Positions 10,365 through 21,238 of a DNA stretch of 64,000 bases are shown one piece after another. This stretch comes from Arion vulgaris (lineage: Eukaryota > Mollusca > Gastropoda > Stylommatophora > Arionidae). The DNA is taken from NCBI GenBank assembly GCA_020796225.1, contig CM036761.1, positions 32,066,928 to 32,130,927 of the forward strand, written 5' to 3'. The notes under the pieces were generated by a model. That model made no database searches. It worked only from the letters and a program-made list of their open reading frames with translations, and was not told the DNA's origin. A program made the position numbers and the translations under genes. Each line of letters starts with the position of its first letter. Positions within the stretch are counted from its first letter, which is position 1.

Positions 10365-10930
10365 GTGGTCTATCTTGGCGCCTCTTCCCTTTCAATAGTT
10401 CACAGAACAAGATTTGTTTTGGTATGCTGCAATTGTCCATTCATGCCTAACCATCTTAGCTTTCTACTGCTGAGCATTTCAATGATTGAAGGCAAGTTTG
10501 TGCATTGCAGTACTTCAGAGTTGGTTATCTTTTCATACCACCTGATATTCATAATGAAGGTGACAGATCTTAAGTCTTCTCTCGTGCCTTGAGTAGGTTT
10601 TCCATGTCTCTAAGCCATATAGTAAAGAACTAATTGCACAGGCTCAATATTTTTTAATCTTGGTGTGCATTGTTAATTTTTGTTGTCCCACGCTCTCCTT
10701 GATAGTTTACCAAACGCAGTAGCCGTGGTACCTATTCGAACATTGATTTCTTCATCAAGTGAAACGCATGCAGTGACTATGGACCGACGATAACATACAC
10801 TTTGTACTTGTGTTATATGATTACCATTTAAAGTGATATTTGTTGATGTGTTATTTCCCAGACATAAAACTACTGTTTTGGTGACACTTGTAGTCAGAGA
10901 AAACAGGTCGCATGCACTGGCCAAATTATT
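10365..10930 (-). pseudogene. LINE RT C-terminal remnant
   Basis: Minus-strand reading gives a palm/thumb piece with TVVLCLGNN, ITLNGNHITQVQSVCYRRS, DEEINVRIGTTATAFGKLSR, then after breaks a W-E-K-I-T-N-S-E-V-L-Q segment and LPSIIEMLSSRKLRWLGM. This is the usual order of the C-terminal half of LINE ORF2. It is frameshifted and has no catalytic box. Confidence 0.7.
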
Positions 10931-10944
10931 TATTAGGTATTGCA

Positions 10945-11055
10945 GATATATATATACATATATATATATATATTGTATATATGAATCTCTGTGGCGTAGA
11001 GGTTACGTGCTCGTCACTCGTACCAAAGGTACCAGGTTCGTTTACCAGGAACAGG
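10945..11055 (+). mobile_element. (TA)n tract and SINE-D head
   Basis: A TA-rich tract (10945-10983) is followed by ctctgtggcgtagaggttac and aaaggtaccaggttcgttta. This matches the first ~65 bp of SINE-D copies at 24005, 30270 and 48800. The SINE-D core is missing, so only the head survives. Confidence 0.65.
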
Positions 11056-11208
11056 ACGTAAACATATAACAGAAAGTTGAAAGACTGTGCCCTGAAGTCG
11101 GAAACAATCAGAATAAAGTCGACATATCAGCAACAACGGAAATCTTTTTATACACATTATATATTTAACGGGTATAAAGAGGATATAAACAGATATACAT
11201 ATGCACTT

Positions 11209-11253
<45 letters not shown>

Positions 11254-11844
11254 TATACCTAGATATATAGATAGACAGGTATGTAGATGATAGTTAGACA
11301 GACTGGATGTTGAACAAACAAATAACTATAGCAACCACACATCTTATCCTTAAATAAAACAAGAAACAGTTAATAAAACGAACACTGATACAAAAGCTAC
11401 CAATGCAATTCTAACTTTAAAAAATATTACTAGAAATCAATAAAACTATCGATTATTTTCAGCCGATGTTGGTTCGATATCGAACTGCTATCGATGTTCT
11501 TATAATACAACTGTTGTCAGCAATTTCTCTGGAAATATTCGGAACAAAGTTAGACTTAGTATCGATTCTACTCCTTTCAACTATTCGATGACCTACATTT
11601 TAATGTTCCGACTCAACTCATTTATATGTATATATAAAATCGTCTTAATAAACACACTGCATGCGTACAGATAAAAAGACAGTAAATATGCATCAGAATT
11701 TGTTTAAAAAAATTGTAAATAAACAAAAGATAGGGTAAATATAAAATAATGAAGTTAAAAGAAATATACATACACACCAGGTAGAAAAAACAATAGTGAA
11801 GATAAATATACATATTCAAATACAAGTAACAACTATTCTAAGAA
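11056..11844. other. no gene; (TA)n microsatellite 11208-11262
   Basis: AT-rich with a long (TA)n tract. No recognisable coding sequence or element. Confidence 0.4.
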
Positions 11845-12060
11845 AGAGATGATGGAGATATGTTGGACACACTTTGAGAATAAATGATAAAGGAATAACA
11901 TAGCAGGTGTTGAAGTCGGAAGCAAAGGGTTCAAGAAAGAACGAGCGCCCTAGGAAACCATGAAACGACATTTTCTGAGATAGTAGATAAATAGATGACT
12001 CACTACCATAGATGGGGTTTATCGCGTTACTTAGGATAGAGCGGTATGGACACCAAGAAA
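11845..12060 (+). mobile_element. LINE-W 3-prime end, degenerate
   Basis: Aligns to the LINE-W tails at 16820 and 61082: agagatgatggagatatgtt (RRWRYVGH region), gaagc-gg-agcaaagggttcaa, and ggatagagcggtatgg (DRAVW). Heavily substituted. Confidence 0.6.
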
Positions 12061-12579
12061 CTATACACCACGAAACTTTTAAAACTTTTAACTCGATAAA
12101 TAAACACAGTTGAAATTAGTCACTTTGATCAATCAACAAATTATTGCATGAAAAACTGTCAAAATTTCGTGACTTCGGCGTTACTTGCCAAAGTTTCTTC
12201 TGCTTCACACAAACAAACACAACAACATTTAGTTTTATAATAGATATACGCAAGTAAATGTATTTTATTTATTTGTTAGTTAATTTTGAAGTTATCGTAA
12301 ATGCTTTTTCCTTGTCTCAGAAACTAACAAACTTGTTCATTCACTATTGTTAATTATCTTTGAACCTGTGTTTCATTTTGTTTATCACACAATTTACATT
12401 GGTTATTGTTGGCTGTTTAAGGACAAAGACGCGTGTGGGTTGTATCACATAAATAAGCAAAAATGTAATAATTAAATTTAAAACTAACAACAATCCTACG
12501 TTATGATCATGGACCTTTATCAGGGACACATACAGAATAAACACTAAATAAACTAGAACATATATCTAACTAAGAAGGA
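12061..12579. other. no gene seen
   Basis: AT-rich, with no supported feature. Confidence 0.4.
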
Positions 12580-13135
12580 TGGCTGGAGATTTTTCTCTCT
12601 CTCTTTGTCTTATCAACGCGGATTTGGGCATATGCCCTCAACCAACAGGTCAAGTCTTTCTATCTCTGGTTATCTCCTGCAGCTCCCTCCGGCTCTCTTT
12701 ATATTATTGATCTCTGTCTCCAAATCTCGTCTCCATGTATTTCTCGACCTCCCCTTCTTTTGCTGTCACTGCGGATTCCAGGAAACAACACTTCTTGTTA
12801 TATTCCCATCAAGTTTTCGCAAAGTGTGACTCCTATCATACCATATTAGTCCCTCTATTCTGCACAGACACCAGTTGATGAATGCTTGCAATTTATGCGT
12901 AATTATTTTAGTAGTTCTCCATACTTCCCACCCATACAGCAAAAGTGCTTTACCATTAGAGTTAAATATCTGAATCTTTGTTCTAGATTTGATTTCTTTA
13001 GACTTCCATATGTTTCCCTGTGCGATGAAAGCTCCTCTTGCCTTCTGTATTCTTATTTTGACATCTCTAACCGTTCCACATTCTTTGTCTACATTGCTCC
13101 TAACGGCTATGACAGCTTGTAACATGGCCAGTGTA
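12580..13135 (-). pseudogene. LINE RT C-terminal remnant
   Basis: The minus strand encodes VRDVKIRIQKARGAFIAQGN, WKSKEIKSRTKIQIFNSNGK, LLYGWEVWRTT, LQAFINWCLCRIEGLIW, and then RSRNTWRRDLE at the C-terminus before stops. This matches the thumb and tail order of LINE ORF2 proteins. The RT catalytic part is absent, so it is a 5-prime-truncated copy with no intact ORF. Confidence 0.75.
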
Positions 13136-13140
13136 AACAG

Positions 13141-13215
13141 AACGAGGGCGGCATTGGGTAGGGTCCGGGAAAAATGTAATACGGCATTGGTAGGGCCGGG
13201 AAAATGTAAGATATA
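13141..13215. repeat. short direct repeat, ~34 bp x2
   Basis: cggcattgggtagggtccgg and cggcattggtagggccggg, each followed by aaaatgtaa, sit head to tail just upstream (in minus-strand sense) of the LINE remnant. Confidence 0.6.
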
Positions 13216-13947
13216 TATAACAAATCTCGTTTTTGATGAGTGCATTCTAAAAACACTGTCCGCAGCACTTTGTTTAAAAATACGTTATATCTTTCCTTTT
13301 CCATGCTGCTTTAATTGAACATAGGGCATTCGCACAAACCGTGGGCTCAAAAATAAGTCAGTGACAGGTGACAGGAACCTTGTATGAAAAGCACACTATC
13401 TCTTCTTTACCTTGCGATGTGAGAAAAAACGTATTCAGAGAAAGAAATGAAGAAAGAAAAAAGATAAATATACCAAATTGCATTATGTCAGATTATTTGC
13501 GTGTAATTCGTAAACTCATATTTTAGCATGCCGTGGCAATCAACAAACAATGCTTAATGTTTTAACTAAGTTTGTCTGTACTTATTGAGAATCAGTTGAG
13601 ATATATGCTACAACTTGGCGAATAAATAAAAATCATGTTATGTAGTGTGTTCTAGTGTACCTGAACTTGATATTTCAGGTGGTAATCAGGTAGGAAGATT
13701 TCAGCACACGCAGGCATTCACACTGGCTTTGTGGGTAACGAGTTTTGTTGTCGTTGTTTTATAAAGAAAAGATCTCAATTTGATGTTGCTCCTCATTCTA
13801 TCAAGATCAAATATTCCATTACGATTTTTTGGGTGAGTTTTTCCAGTGCAGAATTAATACAAATAAAAAGATGAAAAGATATGAGAATATGATATAATCA
13901 AGTATCGTGAAATTTGATAACATGTTGGCACTTATTTGATAAAATCT
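13216..13947. other. no gene seen
   Basis: No recognisable repeat or coding region. Confidence 0.4.
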
Positions 13948-14402
13948 CCCGTGTGTTGCCGGAGCTTACAAGGAAGCAAGAATAGCAACACTGCAACCTA
14001 CCAAGCATGTTGTAAAAGGCGACTGAGTTAAGGGTCTATGGAAGCTCATCATCATCAGGTGCCGTCTCCACACCGAAGGTTGGCTGCAATGAATCTCCAG
14101 TATCCTCTGTCTTTCGCCTTGGTGTTGCACTCTGCCAGGCTGTAACCTGTTCATTTCTTAAATTTTCCTTCCCACTTATCTCTCGGTCTTCCTCTTGCTT
14201 TTCGCCCTTGCACTTTCCCTTCCAGTAAAGATTTTCTAAGGAAGCTACCCTAGTAAATAAAAAGCGACACAGATATAAGAAGTGACTTCCTACTTGTAGG
14301 CGCATAATTGGCACAATGTAAAATCGCTTTTAAACTCAGATCACACACAAATCACAAATAATGATTAAGAAATGGTCGATATGAAGCGTTCAAAGAAGAA
14401 GA
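13948..14402 (+). mobile_element. SINE-A split by a LINE tail
   Basis: The 5-prime part (13948-14046, cccgtgtgttgccgg ... aaggcgactgag) and the 3-prime part (14240-14402, ggaagctaccctagtaaata ... gttcaaagaagaagaa) are halves of one copy. They are separated by the insertion at 14047-14239, which duplicated ggaagct. Confidence 0.85.
14047..14239 (-). mobile_element. LINE 3-prime tail inserted in SINE-A
   Basis: Reverse complement of the 3-prime end of the LINE at 6455-7648 (same ERARGRPRDKW..LRNGQVT and RRKTEDAGDSLQPTF coding region, here with substitutions). It starts catcatcatcagg on the plus strand, the complement of its GAT tail. Flanked by ggaagct duplications at 14040-14046 and 14240-14246, so it is a classic 5-prime-truncated target-primed insertion. 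Confidence 0.85.
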
Positions 14403-14597
14403 ATTTAATAAATAAATAACAAGCAAATATTATCGGCGGGTGGAGAGTCATTTTTGTGAAAAGCTGTATGTGAAAACCTGCTGCAATGAAGTCAACCGTT
14501 CACATTGAAATCTGTAAAAGAGTTTCTTTTAATATGGATCTTGTCAGTTTTAATACATACTCCCCATTAGTCTTTTGTGCCAATGAATTAATTAATA

Positions 14598-14703
14598 ATC
14601 ATCATCAAATAGCTTGTCAAGAGCATAACTTTACCACCTTGAGAGTTCTTCGGGATGTCTCTAGTTCTCATAGTACATAATGTTCCGCCTCTGTACCTGT
14701 TAT
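14598..14703 (-). mobile_element. LINE-H 3-prime tail (cut by hAT)
   Basis: Matches the tail at 22898-23230: catcatcaaatagcttgt, gagcataactttaccacc, ttcttcgggatgtctc. The hAT element inserted in it, and its continuation lies after 16726. Confidence 0.6.
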
Positions 14704-16726
14704 CAGTGGCGTCACTGGGGTTGGTGTCACCCAGTGCAGTAAACTCTTGGTGTCACCCCTCTAGACTTTCACCATGGTCTTCTTCTTCCGAGTGTTCCTG
14801 TACCATATATAATCGCATATAGTAATGTTTGTAAAATAAGTCAAAAAGTTAATAAGGACATAAGAAAGAAAACAAATTGAACAATATAACTTCAATACTT
14901 CAGGTAAAACATAAATAAAGAACTTCGACAAACTTGGACAAAGTTAAATTTTGTTATTTAACATTAAAATTTATGTTATTTAAAGTTTCCTTCCTGGTCT
15001 TCAATGCTGCAAACCTGTCAATCACATCATCAAAATCAATATATATCACCATATCACTTTCAATTGATAATATAGCCAGATCAGAAAGTCTTGACTGTCC
15101 CATGGTTGATCGCAAATAGTTCTTTATAAGTTTCAGTTTTGAAAAGCTCCTTTCACATGAAGCCACAGACACACAGATCGTAAGAAATAGTTGTAGGCTT
15201 AGTGAGAGTATTGGGAGAGATTCAAAGAAATCCCAGTCAACTATGAATTTTAAAATATCAAATATTGACCAGTCTTTGGTTTTGTGGATATCAATATCTG
15301 CTGCCTTCAGGTGTCTTCTCAGCCTTGGTATTTCTTTTAAAAGCTCTACTCCGGATAGCTCATTATAGAAAGTGGTCAATTTTGGAACTGACACCAGCAA
15401 CTCTTCTTCAGTTGCTGATAGAAGACTCTTGGCTTGAACAGCCTCAAACATATTTGCTACTTCCTTGATCGCTGTTGATCTGGTCTGGAGTTCAGAATGA
15501 AAACGATCAATACACTCCAGCATCGCCCTATTGTTTTCTTCTTGCATAGTGAGTCCAGTCTCTCTGAGTTGTTTCCCTGCCATTCTCTTCTTGAACCTTA
15601 ATCTTATCTCTACTGTTATTCCATATTGGTCTGCTTTTAAAAGTGCCTGTTCAATTGCATGCTCCACTAAGTGACTGCGCTTCTCCTGCAGAAAAAGTCT
15701 TAATGCCTCTAACTTGGTCACTACTTTGTCAAGAGTTAAGCCTTTAGTCTGCAGATACTGCTGTGTCAAATTAACTTCCTCAAGTACAGCAGCCCAAAAG
15801 TAAAGGTAGCACAGAAACGTGAAATCACAGACAGCAGGTAAAAGACCTTGGCCATCACTTGGTCTCTTGACATATTGAAGCATGAATCCAGGTAGTGATT
15901 TTAGTGATTCACATCTTTTCTTCTTTGCTTTTCGCTGCTCGCATCCTCTAGGCCTCTTTGATTTGTGCACTCCATGTGGCATGATGGAATATTCTTAAAT
16001 AATAAATATATAATAAATTAGGGACTTAAAAATATACAACTAAACAAAAAGATATAATATAAATATATAAAATCTGTATAAATAATTATAATCCATATAT
16101 TTATTCATAATTTAATCAATATAGTTATTTATTTTCTATTTCCATTTGTTTAATTAAAAAAATTTAAAATTAAAAATTTTAATATATATTTTCAGACAGA
16201 TAGAAAAACGTGTGTATGCCGTAATTATTAATTTATTGTAGTAGTAAACTACTAGTATACTATAATATAGTAATACTAACTTTTTTGAGTGGAAGCCTGC
16301 CGCTGTTTTTATCCTTTAAAATGTATGTCCTGTCCTAATTACTTTACTTTAAAATATGTATATGTTAGTGATATTGATAAAATTATAAAATTTCTAAAAA
16401 TAATTATTTACATAAAAAACGAACATGTAAACAACGTCTGTAATTTTCTGCAACCACGTGACTCCACACGTCATTAATTGGCGCGTTTGCAAATGACTCA
16501 CGATTCTACTCCGACTCCGAGCAGCTCTGAATCTTATTCATTTAAGCACCAGACCTGCATGGTGGCACTCGTGCCTGCATGTATTTAACAATGAACGGTT
16601 ATGAAACCCGACTAGTCAGAGCTATGTCTGCTTTGTCAAATTTGCAATTTTTATTTTGGTGTCACCCCTTGATGGTGTCACCGGGGCAGCCCCACCCCCT
16701 CCCCGCACCCCCTAGTGACGCCCGTG
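14704..16726. mobile_element. hAT transposon, internally deleted
   Basis: 2,023 bp. Ends cagtggcgtcact at 14704 and agtgacgcccgtg at 16714-16726 are imperfect inverted repeats. A perfect 8-bp duplication cctgttat flanks it (14696-14703 and 16727-16734). Four copies of ggtgtcacc lie just inside the ends (14723, 14749, 16658, 16674), all in one orientation, and may be transposase-binding sites (inference). It carries one open reading frame on the minus strand. Size is well below a typical autonomous hAT with this kind of transposase (usually 3 kb or more). Confidence 0.92.
14954..15982 (-). CDS. hAT transposase, N-terminus fused to C-terminal part
   Basis: 342 codons, uninterrupted. The first ~25 residues are basic (MPHGVHKSKRPRG then KAKKKR), as in the start of ZMYM1-like hAT transposases. 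From residue ~45 the sequence is already in the C-terminal half: a helical region with AIEQALLKADQYGITVEIR (110-127), LRFKKRMAGKQ (128-138), and the hATC dimerisation signature ASCERSFSKLKLIKNYLRS at 274-292, followed by SRLSDLAILSIE. The zinc-finger and most of the RNase H-like catalytic core expected between them are missing, so the product is probably inactive. A TA-rich non-coding stretch (15983-16270) lies upstream on this strand. The intact frame suggests a young deletion derivative, or selection or repression activity, which cannot be told from sequence. Confidence 0.88.
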   Translation of the reverse strand: MPHGVHKSKRPRGCEQRKAKKKRCESLKSLPGFMLQYVKRPSDGQGLLPAVCDFTFLCYLYFWAAVLEEVNLTQQYLQTKGLTLDKVVTKLEALRLFLQEKRSHLVEHAIEQALLKADQYGITVEIRLRFKKRMAGKQLRETGLTMQEENNRAMLECIDRFHSELQTRSTAIKEVANMFEAVQAKSLLSATEEELLVSVPKLTTFYNELSGVELLKEIPRLRRHLKAADIDIHKTKDWSIFDILKFIVDWDFFESLPILSLSLQLFLTICVSVASCERSFSKLKLIKNYLRSTMGQSRLSDLAILSIESDMVIYIDFDDVIDRFAALKTRKETLNNINFNVK

Positions 16727-16819
16727 CCTGTTATGTTACAATAATACATGATACATTCACAACAATTCGAATGTGAAAAGTGTTTTATGATATATATAAA
16801 TGGTGTTTGAATATACAAT

Positions 16820-17160
16820 AAAATAATGAATATAAAATGGAACGAATTCAGGAGAAGTGATGAAATCAGAGAAATGTCTTGTCAACCACTAGTGACAACT
16901 GTTATAAGAAAGTTATCTGTTGGACACACCTTGATTAGAAATGATCAACGAATATCAAAACAGGCATTGAAGTGGGATGCAAAGGGTTCAAATAGGAGAG
17001 GACAACCTAAGGAGACCTGAAACGAACTTTGCTGAGAGAGGCACGAAATATCGGTCTCAGTTCCATGGAGGAGATTGAGCGAGTTGCCCAGGATAGAGCG
17101 GTATGGAGATATTACTTGCAGGCCATATGTAACGTATAACGGTACTAGAGGAATTATTGT
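16820..17160 (+). mobile_element. LINE-W 3-prime end
   Basis: Encodes, with one frameshift, NIKWNEFRRSDEIREMS, QPLVTTVIRK, GHTLIRNDQRISKQALKWDA, RRGQPKET, then in a new frame MEEIERVAQDRAVWRYYLQA and a stop. This is the usual C-terminus of a LINE ORF2. Four further copies: 11845, 17500, 28380 and 61082, plus a partial one at 59975. Confidence 0.8.
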
Positions 17161-17499
17161 TATTATTGAATATACAGTGCAACAACTTTTTAAAAATGAA
17201 AACCTGAACAGTTAAATCTGGTTTTTAGAGCACACGTTTCACATTTGTAATTTGGGAGTTACATTTATAAATGTTATATCTTTCACAGAAGATATGGATG
17301 CTAACAATACTGGCAGAAGAAAATAATCATAGTTTCTGATAAACTGTACTCGGAGCACGACGTTGTGCAATTATATGATCGTCTACGATATATGGTATCG
17401 TACATAATAATGAAAATGATCAGGTAAGTTGGTGTATATACATATTCTTCTCTTATCTGTATACGTTACAATGCTCATTCTTGTTATCGCACTACCCTG

Positions 17500-17690
17500 A
17501 GATGCAGAGTGTTCAAGAAATAGAGGAAGACATAAAGAGAGCCTGAAACGAACTTTGATAGAAAGGCAAGAAATATCGGTATCAATTCCATGAATGAGAT
17601 TGAACGAGATGCCCAGGATAGATCGGTATGGAGAAATTGCAATGCTTGCCGTATGTAACGTATAACACCGGTACGAGAGGTATTATTTAT
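17500..17690 (+). mobile_element. LINE-W 3-prime end, shorter copy
   Basis: Starts inside the family at gtgttcaagaaatagaggaa, continues with cctgaaacgaactttgatag, gagattgaacgagatgccca, ggatagatcggtatgg, and ends in tgtaacgtataac-ccggtac. Truncated 5-prime further than the 16.8-kb copy. Confidence 0.75.
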
Positions 17691-18149
17691 CCTGAGATAC
17701 TAGTAAAATCTCTTCTATGGAAGTGAGTCCAATGTTTCTCCTCTCTCAGTAAATTTCGGTTCAGGGTTACTTAAGGGCATCACATTCTTTCTTGAAGTAC
17801 TCACCTCCCACTTCAATGCCTGCTTTGTAAACGTTGATTGATGGCTAATTTTAAAATAGAACATATTTGTTTTAAGATTAGGACATGTGTAGTTGAAAGG
17901 TTATCTTTAGTTTAAGAATGAAAACAAATGAAGTAGTGGTGCTATTCAGTGGTCAGTCTCTATTGTATTATTGCCGGTGTCATCAAACACTTACCTAACG
18001 TGCATGCATATACTATGTAAGTTGATAGTGCTTCTTAGAACTGTTCATTCATTTGATACACATAGTTTAATCTACCTAGCAATGGTATGTACATGTGTGT
18101 TATAAGTATATGCTCGTGTCTTTGTGTAAGGTTGTTTCCTCTGAAATAT
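17691..18149. other. no gene seen
   Basis: No supported feature. Confidence 0.4.
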
Positions 18150-18475
18150 ATATATACATATGTCTAGTTTTAGTTTAGTCGTCGGGTCATCGTCACTGCA
18201 TGTCGAACCAATTAGTCCAAAATGCTCCGCATCTCCTCATCAGTATGTCTCTCAGCGTGTTGCGACTAACGACACCGGTTCTGTATTGGTTTACTATTTC
18301 TCTTTGGCTACCAGCATAATGTTGTATCTAGCCTCATCATATTTGACTTGAAATTATTGCAGTCTGGTTAGTGTTATAGATTTACTACTATTAAGTGAAA
18401 CGTGTACGCGTCATCTCTCCTATAGGGAATTGATAATATCAGCCTGGTTCATTGCTCGCCCGCTTTTTTACAGTG
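18150..18475 (+). repeat. unclassified dispersed repeat R1, copy 1
   Basis: Shares gttttagtttagtcg, tcgaaccaattagt, then gcgactaacgacaccggttc and tagggaatt..a..t..tagc/atgttgctcg-type strings with 31910-32245 (+) and 54780-55150 (-). Copies are strongly diverged. No tRNA head, LINE motif or inverted ends were recognised. Confidence 0.55.
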
Positions 18476-18502
18476 GCCACTTCTGCAAGCAAATCGGTAC
18501 AT

Positions 18503-18504
<2 letters not shown>

Positions 18505-18580
<76 letters not shown>

Positions 18581-18600
18581 TATATTATATTCAATATATA
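18505..18600. repeat. (TA)n microsatellite
   Basis: About 75 bp of nearly pure TA followed by mixed tacacatatatata. The open frame across it reads only IYIY repeats and is not a gene. Confidence 0.95.
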
Positions 18601-19100
18601 AATGACCTGATTTGGCCATGTTGTGTAGTCAATGCGTTTGATAAGGAAAGATAAAGTGACGATCTTTGTTTGAGAGTTTCTTGGTCGTAGTCTTGAAAAC
18701 GCTCGTATGTACGGCTAGTGGGTGGTTTTAGAGAAAGATACAAGTCGGAGTTCAGTTACGTGTTTGGCGATTGTTTCAGTCCAAAATCATCCTATCCTTG
18801 CGTACTCTCTTTTTAATTAAAATTAATGAGCATTGATCTGATGCTTTCTTTGTGTTCTTCAAACTCTTTACATGCGTGTTAAAGAAGCAAGGGATGTATC
18901 ACATCATAGAGGAACATTATAATAAGAATATACTTACATGAGGGTATACTTTCTAAGTTATGTAAAGAAAGGTATTTTTCATTTATTTATATGCATGTCA
19001 CTTACATAACTTTGCTCCCATGACATATTCCATGAAAACATCGTAAATGTGCTCAAGTTGCCCCGGACTGATTGCACCCATTTGTACTTTGTCTATTCAA
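18601..19100. other. no gene seen
   Basis: No supported feature. Confidence 0.4.
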
Positions 19101-19350
19101 GTTAATTGCATATCTTTTACATGACTTTAGGAATCAACCCCTTCTTTTTAACATTGTTTGTGATTTTTCTAGGCATTATACATTTAGCAGTTTTCCATTG
19201 CTTTCTGAACGGGTGGTGTCATTGTCCTTTTGTAAAATTCCATGCGAAACAATTTGCAACCAAATTGTCCTCAGCGTGAGTCGAACTAAGAACGTCGGTG
19301 ATAATTAATAGACCTAGTCATTATATCCTAAGAAACAGACGCTACCACGC
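19101..19350 (-). mobile_element. SINE-G
   Basis: Matches 62755-63003 over ~250 bp: gttaattgcatatc, acatgactttaggaatcaac, ccattgctttctgaacgggt, ggtgtcattgtccttttgt, acaatttgcaaccaaattgt. On the minus strand the other end resembles a tRNA head. In the 62.7-kb copy this has an A-box-like tggcttaggggttagtaa and a B-box-like gtttgaatccc; both are worn here. Confidence 0.75.
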
Positions 19351-19373
19351 TGTCTATTACCTCTTGTATTAAG

Positions 19374-20025
19374 GGGATTCGGGTCTTAAAAATCAAGAAT
19401 CTATTTTCGTTGTTTTCATATTAATATAAAATTTGTATAAGCATTTTGAAAGAGTATGACTTAGAATAGTAGAAAAAATTAGTAAAAAAAAAAATGTCAA
19501 AGTGTTGCCATGGAAACAATACAAATGGCCGTAAAACAAATTTCAATCCTAAGGCTCTGAATCTAATGAATGTAAATGAATTCTGTTTTCACTCTAAGGT
19601 GCGCAATTGTAATATCTAAAATATTAGACATGATTTTAGGATATATTAAATATTTAATTTTTATAATTTTTTGTAAAAATTTCCCCTCAAAATGTGGTCA
19701 AAAAAGCTGTTTATGGAGGTGTGTTTACACAAAAATTCATAAAAATGTAATATTTAATATATCCTAAAAAGGATCAGTAATTTTTTAGATATTACAATTG
19801 GCACCTTAGAGTGAAAACAGAATTCATTTATATTCATTAACTTCAGAGCCTTAAGGATTTGAAATTTTGTGCTTGGCGGCCATTTTGTATTGTTTCCATG
19901 GCAACGCGTTGACTTTTTTTATTTTACTAATTTTTCTACTATTCTAAGTCATAATCTTTCAAAATTGTTATACAAATTCTACATTAATACCAAAGCAAAG
20001 AAAATAGTTTCCAGACCAGAGTCCC
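19374..20025. mobile_element. 652-bp fold-back (long inverted repeat) element
   Basis: Arms of about 280 bp face each other around a spacer of roughly 85 bp. Matching pairs include gggattcgggtct / rc(agaccagagtccc), ttgccatggaaacaatacaa / rc(ttgtattgtttccatggcaa), cactctaaggtgc / rc(gcaccttagagtg), and ggatatattaaatattt / rc(aatatttaatatatcc). There is no coding sequence. Flanks show no clear target-site duplication. Confidence 0.9.
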
Positions 20026-20118
20026 AAATTCATATTAATTTCATCCTCGACGTACATCTTTCTCTTTTCCTAGAATATACACTTTTGCGAAGGTTTCATT
20101 TTCTAAATCTGATCTGAC

Positions 20119-20199
20119 TGATCTGGCCTATGAGAGAGCAATTTCGAAGAATGTTAGGGTGGCAAATTTATGTTCAGGACAAGCTAATGAATGATTAAG
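20119..20199 (+). mobile_element. LINE-H 3-prime tail
   Basis: gatctggcctatgagagagc and gttcaggacaagctaatga match the reverse complement of the tail at 22898. It abuts an oppositely oriented piece of the same family. Confidence 0.6.
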
Positions 20200-20420
20200 A
20201 CAATCGCAGACGATAAACGCGCCTCTCTGCACACGACATGACAAAATCATCAGTCACATTATGAATCTAACTGTACGGTGTTCTTCTGCTTATTCTTTTT
20301 GCAGTGATGATTCCTTTAAAAATGGTCTTTTCAACCCTTCATGTCTTTTTATATCTAAAATACCTCATTTTAAAAATTCATATTTCTAGCACGTTCCAGT
20401 TTTATTTGAACCAGGCTAGC
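20200..20420 (-). mobile_element. LINE-H fragment, opposite orientation
   Basis: aaaatcatcagtcacattat and the tgtctttttatat-t-aaaatacct string recur at 22898-23230 and 44122-44460. No reading frame survives. Confidence 0.6.
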
Positions 20421-20639
20421 GTATGTAACCAAAATAGGCCACTTTTCGTGACACTTACTTTTTTTTCTGAAGTCAATAATCTTCAATGTTTAATTTTGCA
20501 ACATCGATTTTTTTGTTTGGAGTGTTTATGTTATGGATTTTATATAGCATTTGTATACACGTCATTGATGTGATTCTTAGCAAATTTGTTACGTATCCAG
20601 GACTCACATATATACGTTACTATACAAATGATACGCGAG

Positions 20640-20840
20640 TCTATATGGCGAGATGGTTAAGATGCTTGCCTGTCGTTCTGAAGGTTGTTGTTCGAATCCA
20701 GACTGAGTCTCGTGTACACTTTTTTTCATGTGATCCTTTAACTCATGAGGATTGTTCTGGAAGCTACGCAGTTCGTTCGTTGTGCAATACCTTCGGGAGA
20801 TGATGGCGTGCCATTTCTGCCAAAACAGTGGTAGAGCCAT
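20640..20840 (+). mobile_element. SINE-C with tRNA-like head
   Basis: Head with A-box-like tggcgagatggttaagatgc (20646 onward) and B-box gttcgaatcc (20690-20700). The body follows: aggattgttctggaagctac, gtgcaataccttcgggag, gccatttctgcc. Internal pol III promoter boxes would drive it if intact. Confidence 0.8.
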
Positions 20841-20984
20841 ATGGAGAAACACAGTGCAATTAAATTAATCCTTCACATGTATACTATTTTTACACAAAAG
20901 ATGAAAAACCTGATAAATGCAATATGTTATACTTTGTTTCATTCTACTCCAAGTTTTTCATATGCTTTATTACCTGAAAAACCT

Positions 20985-21238
20985 TCCATGTGGTGCCGCG
21001 GCCCGCTATGGAAGCAACGATTAGTACCAATGCGACCTGCAAGGCATGTCGTAAGAGGCGAAAGATATAGAGGCCTAGGGGAGCTACAATAGTAAATATA
21101 AAAACTCGCAAAATCGGAAGTGATCTCATACTTATAGAGGCATAACTGGCACAACGTACAATCACTCTTAGGTTCGGATCACATACAAATCACAAAGAGT
21201 GGTTAACCAGTGATTGATATGAAGCATAAGAAGAAGAA
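20985..21238 (+). mobile_element. SINE-A
   Basis: catgtggtgccgcggcccgc at the start, gcgacctgcaaggcatgtcg in the shared block, ggcataactggcacaacgta in the middle, cacaaagagtggttaaccag, and an AAGAAGAAGAA tail. Near full-length. Confidence 0.88.

Noticed and set aside
18430..18654. ORF with IYIYIY repeats
   Set aside because: Translation of a (TA)n tract.
19374..20025. piggyBac-type TTAA element
   Set aside because: The left flank has ttaa before gggg, but the right flank reads aaatt, so there is no TTAA pair.
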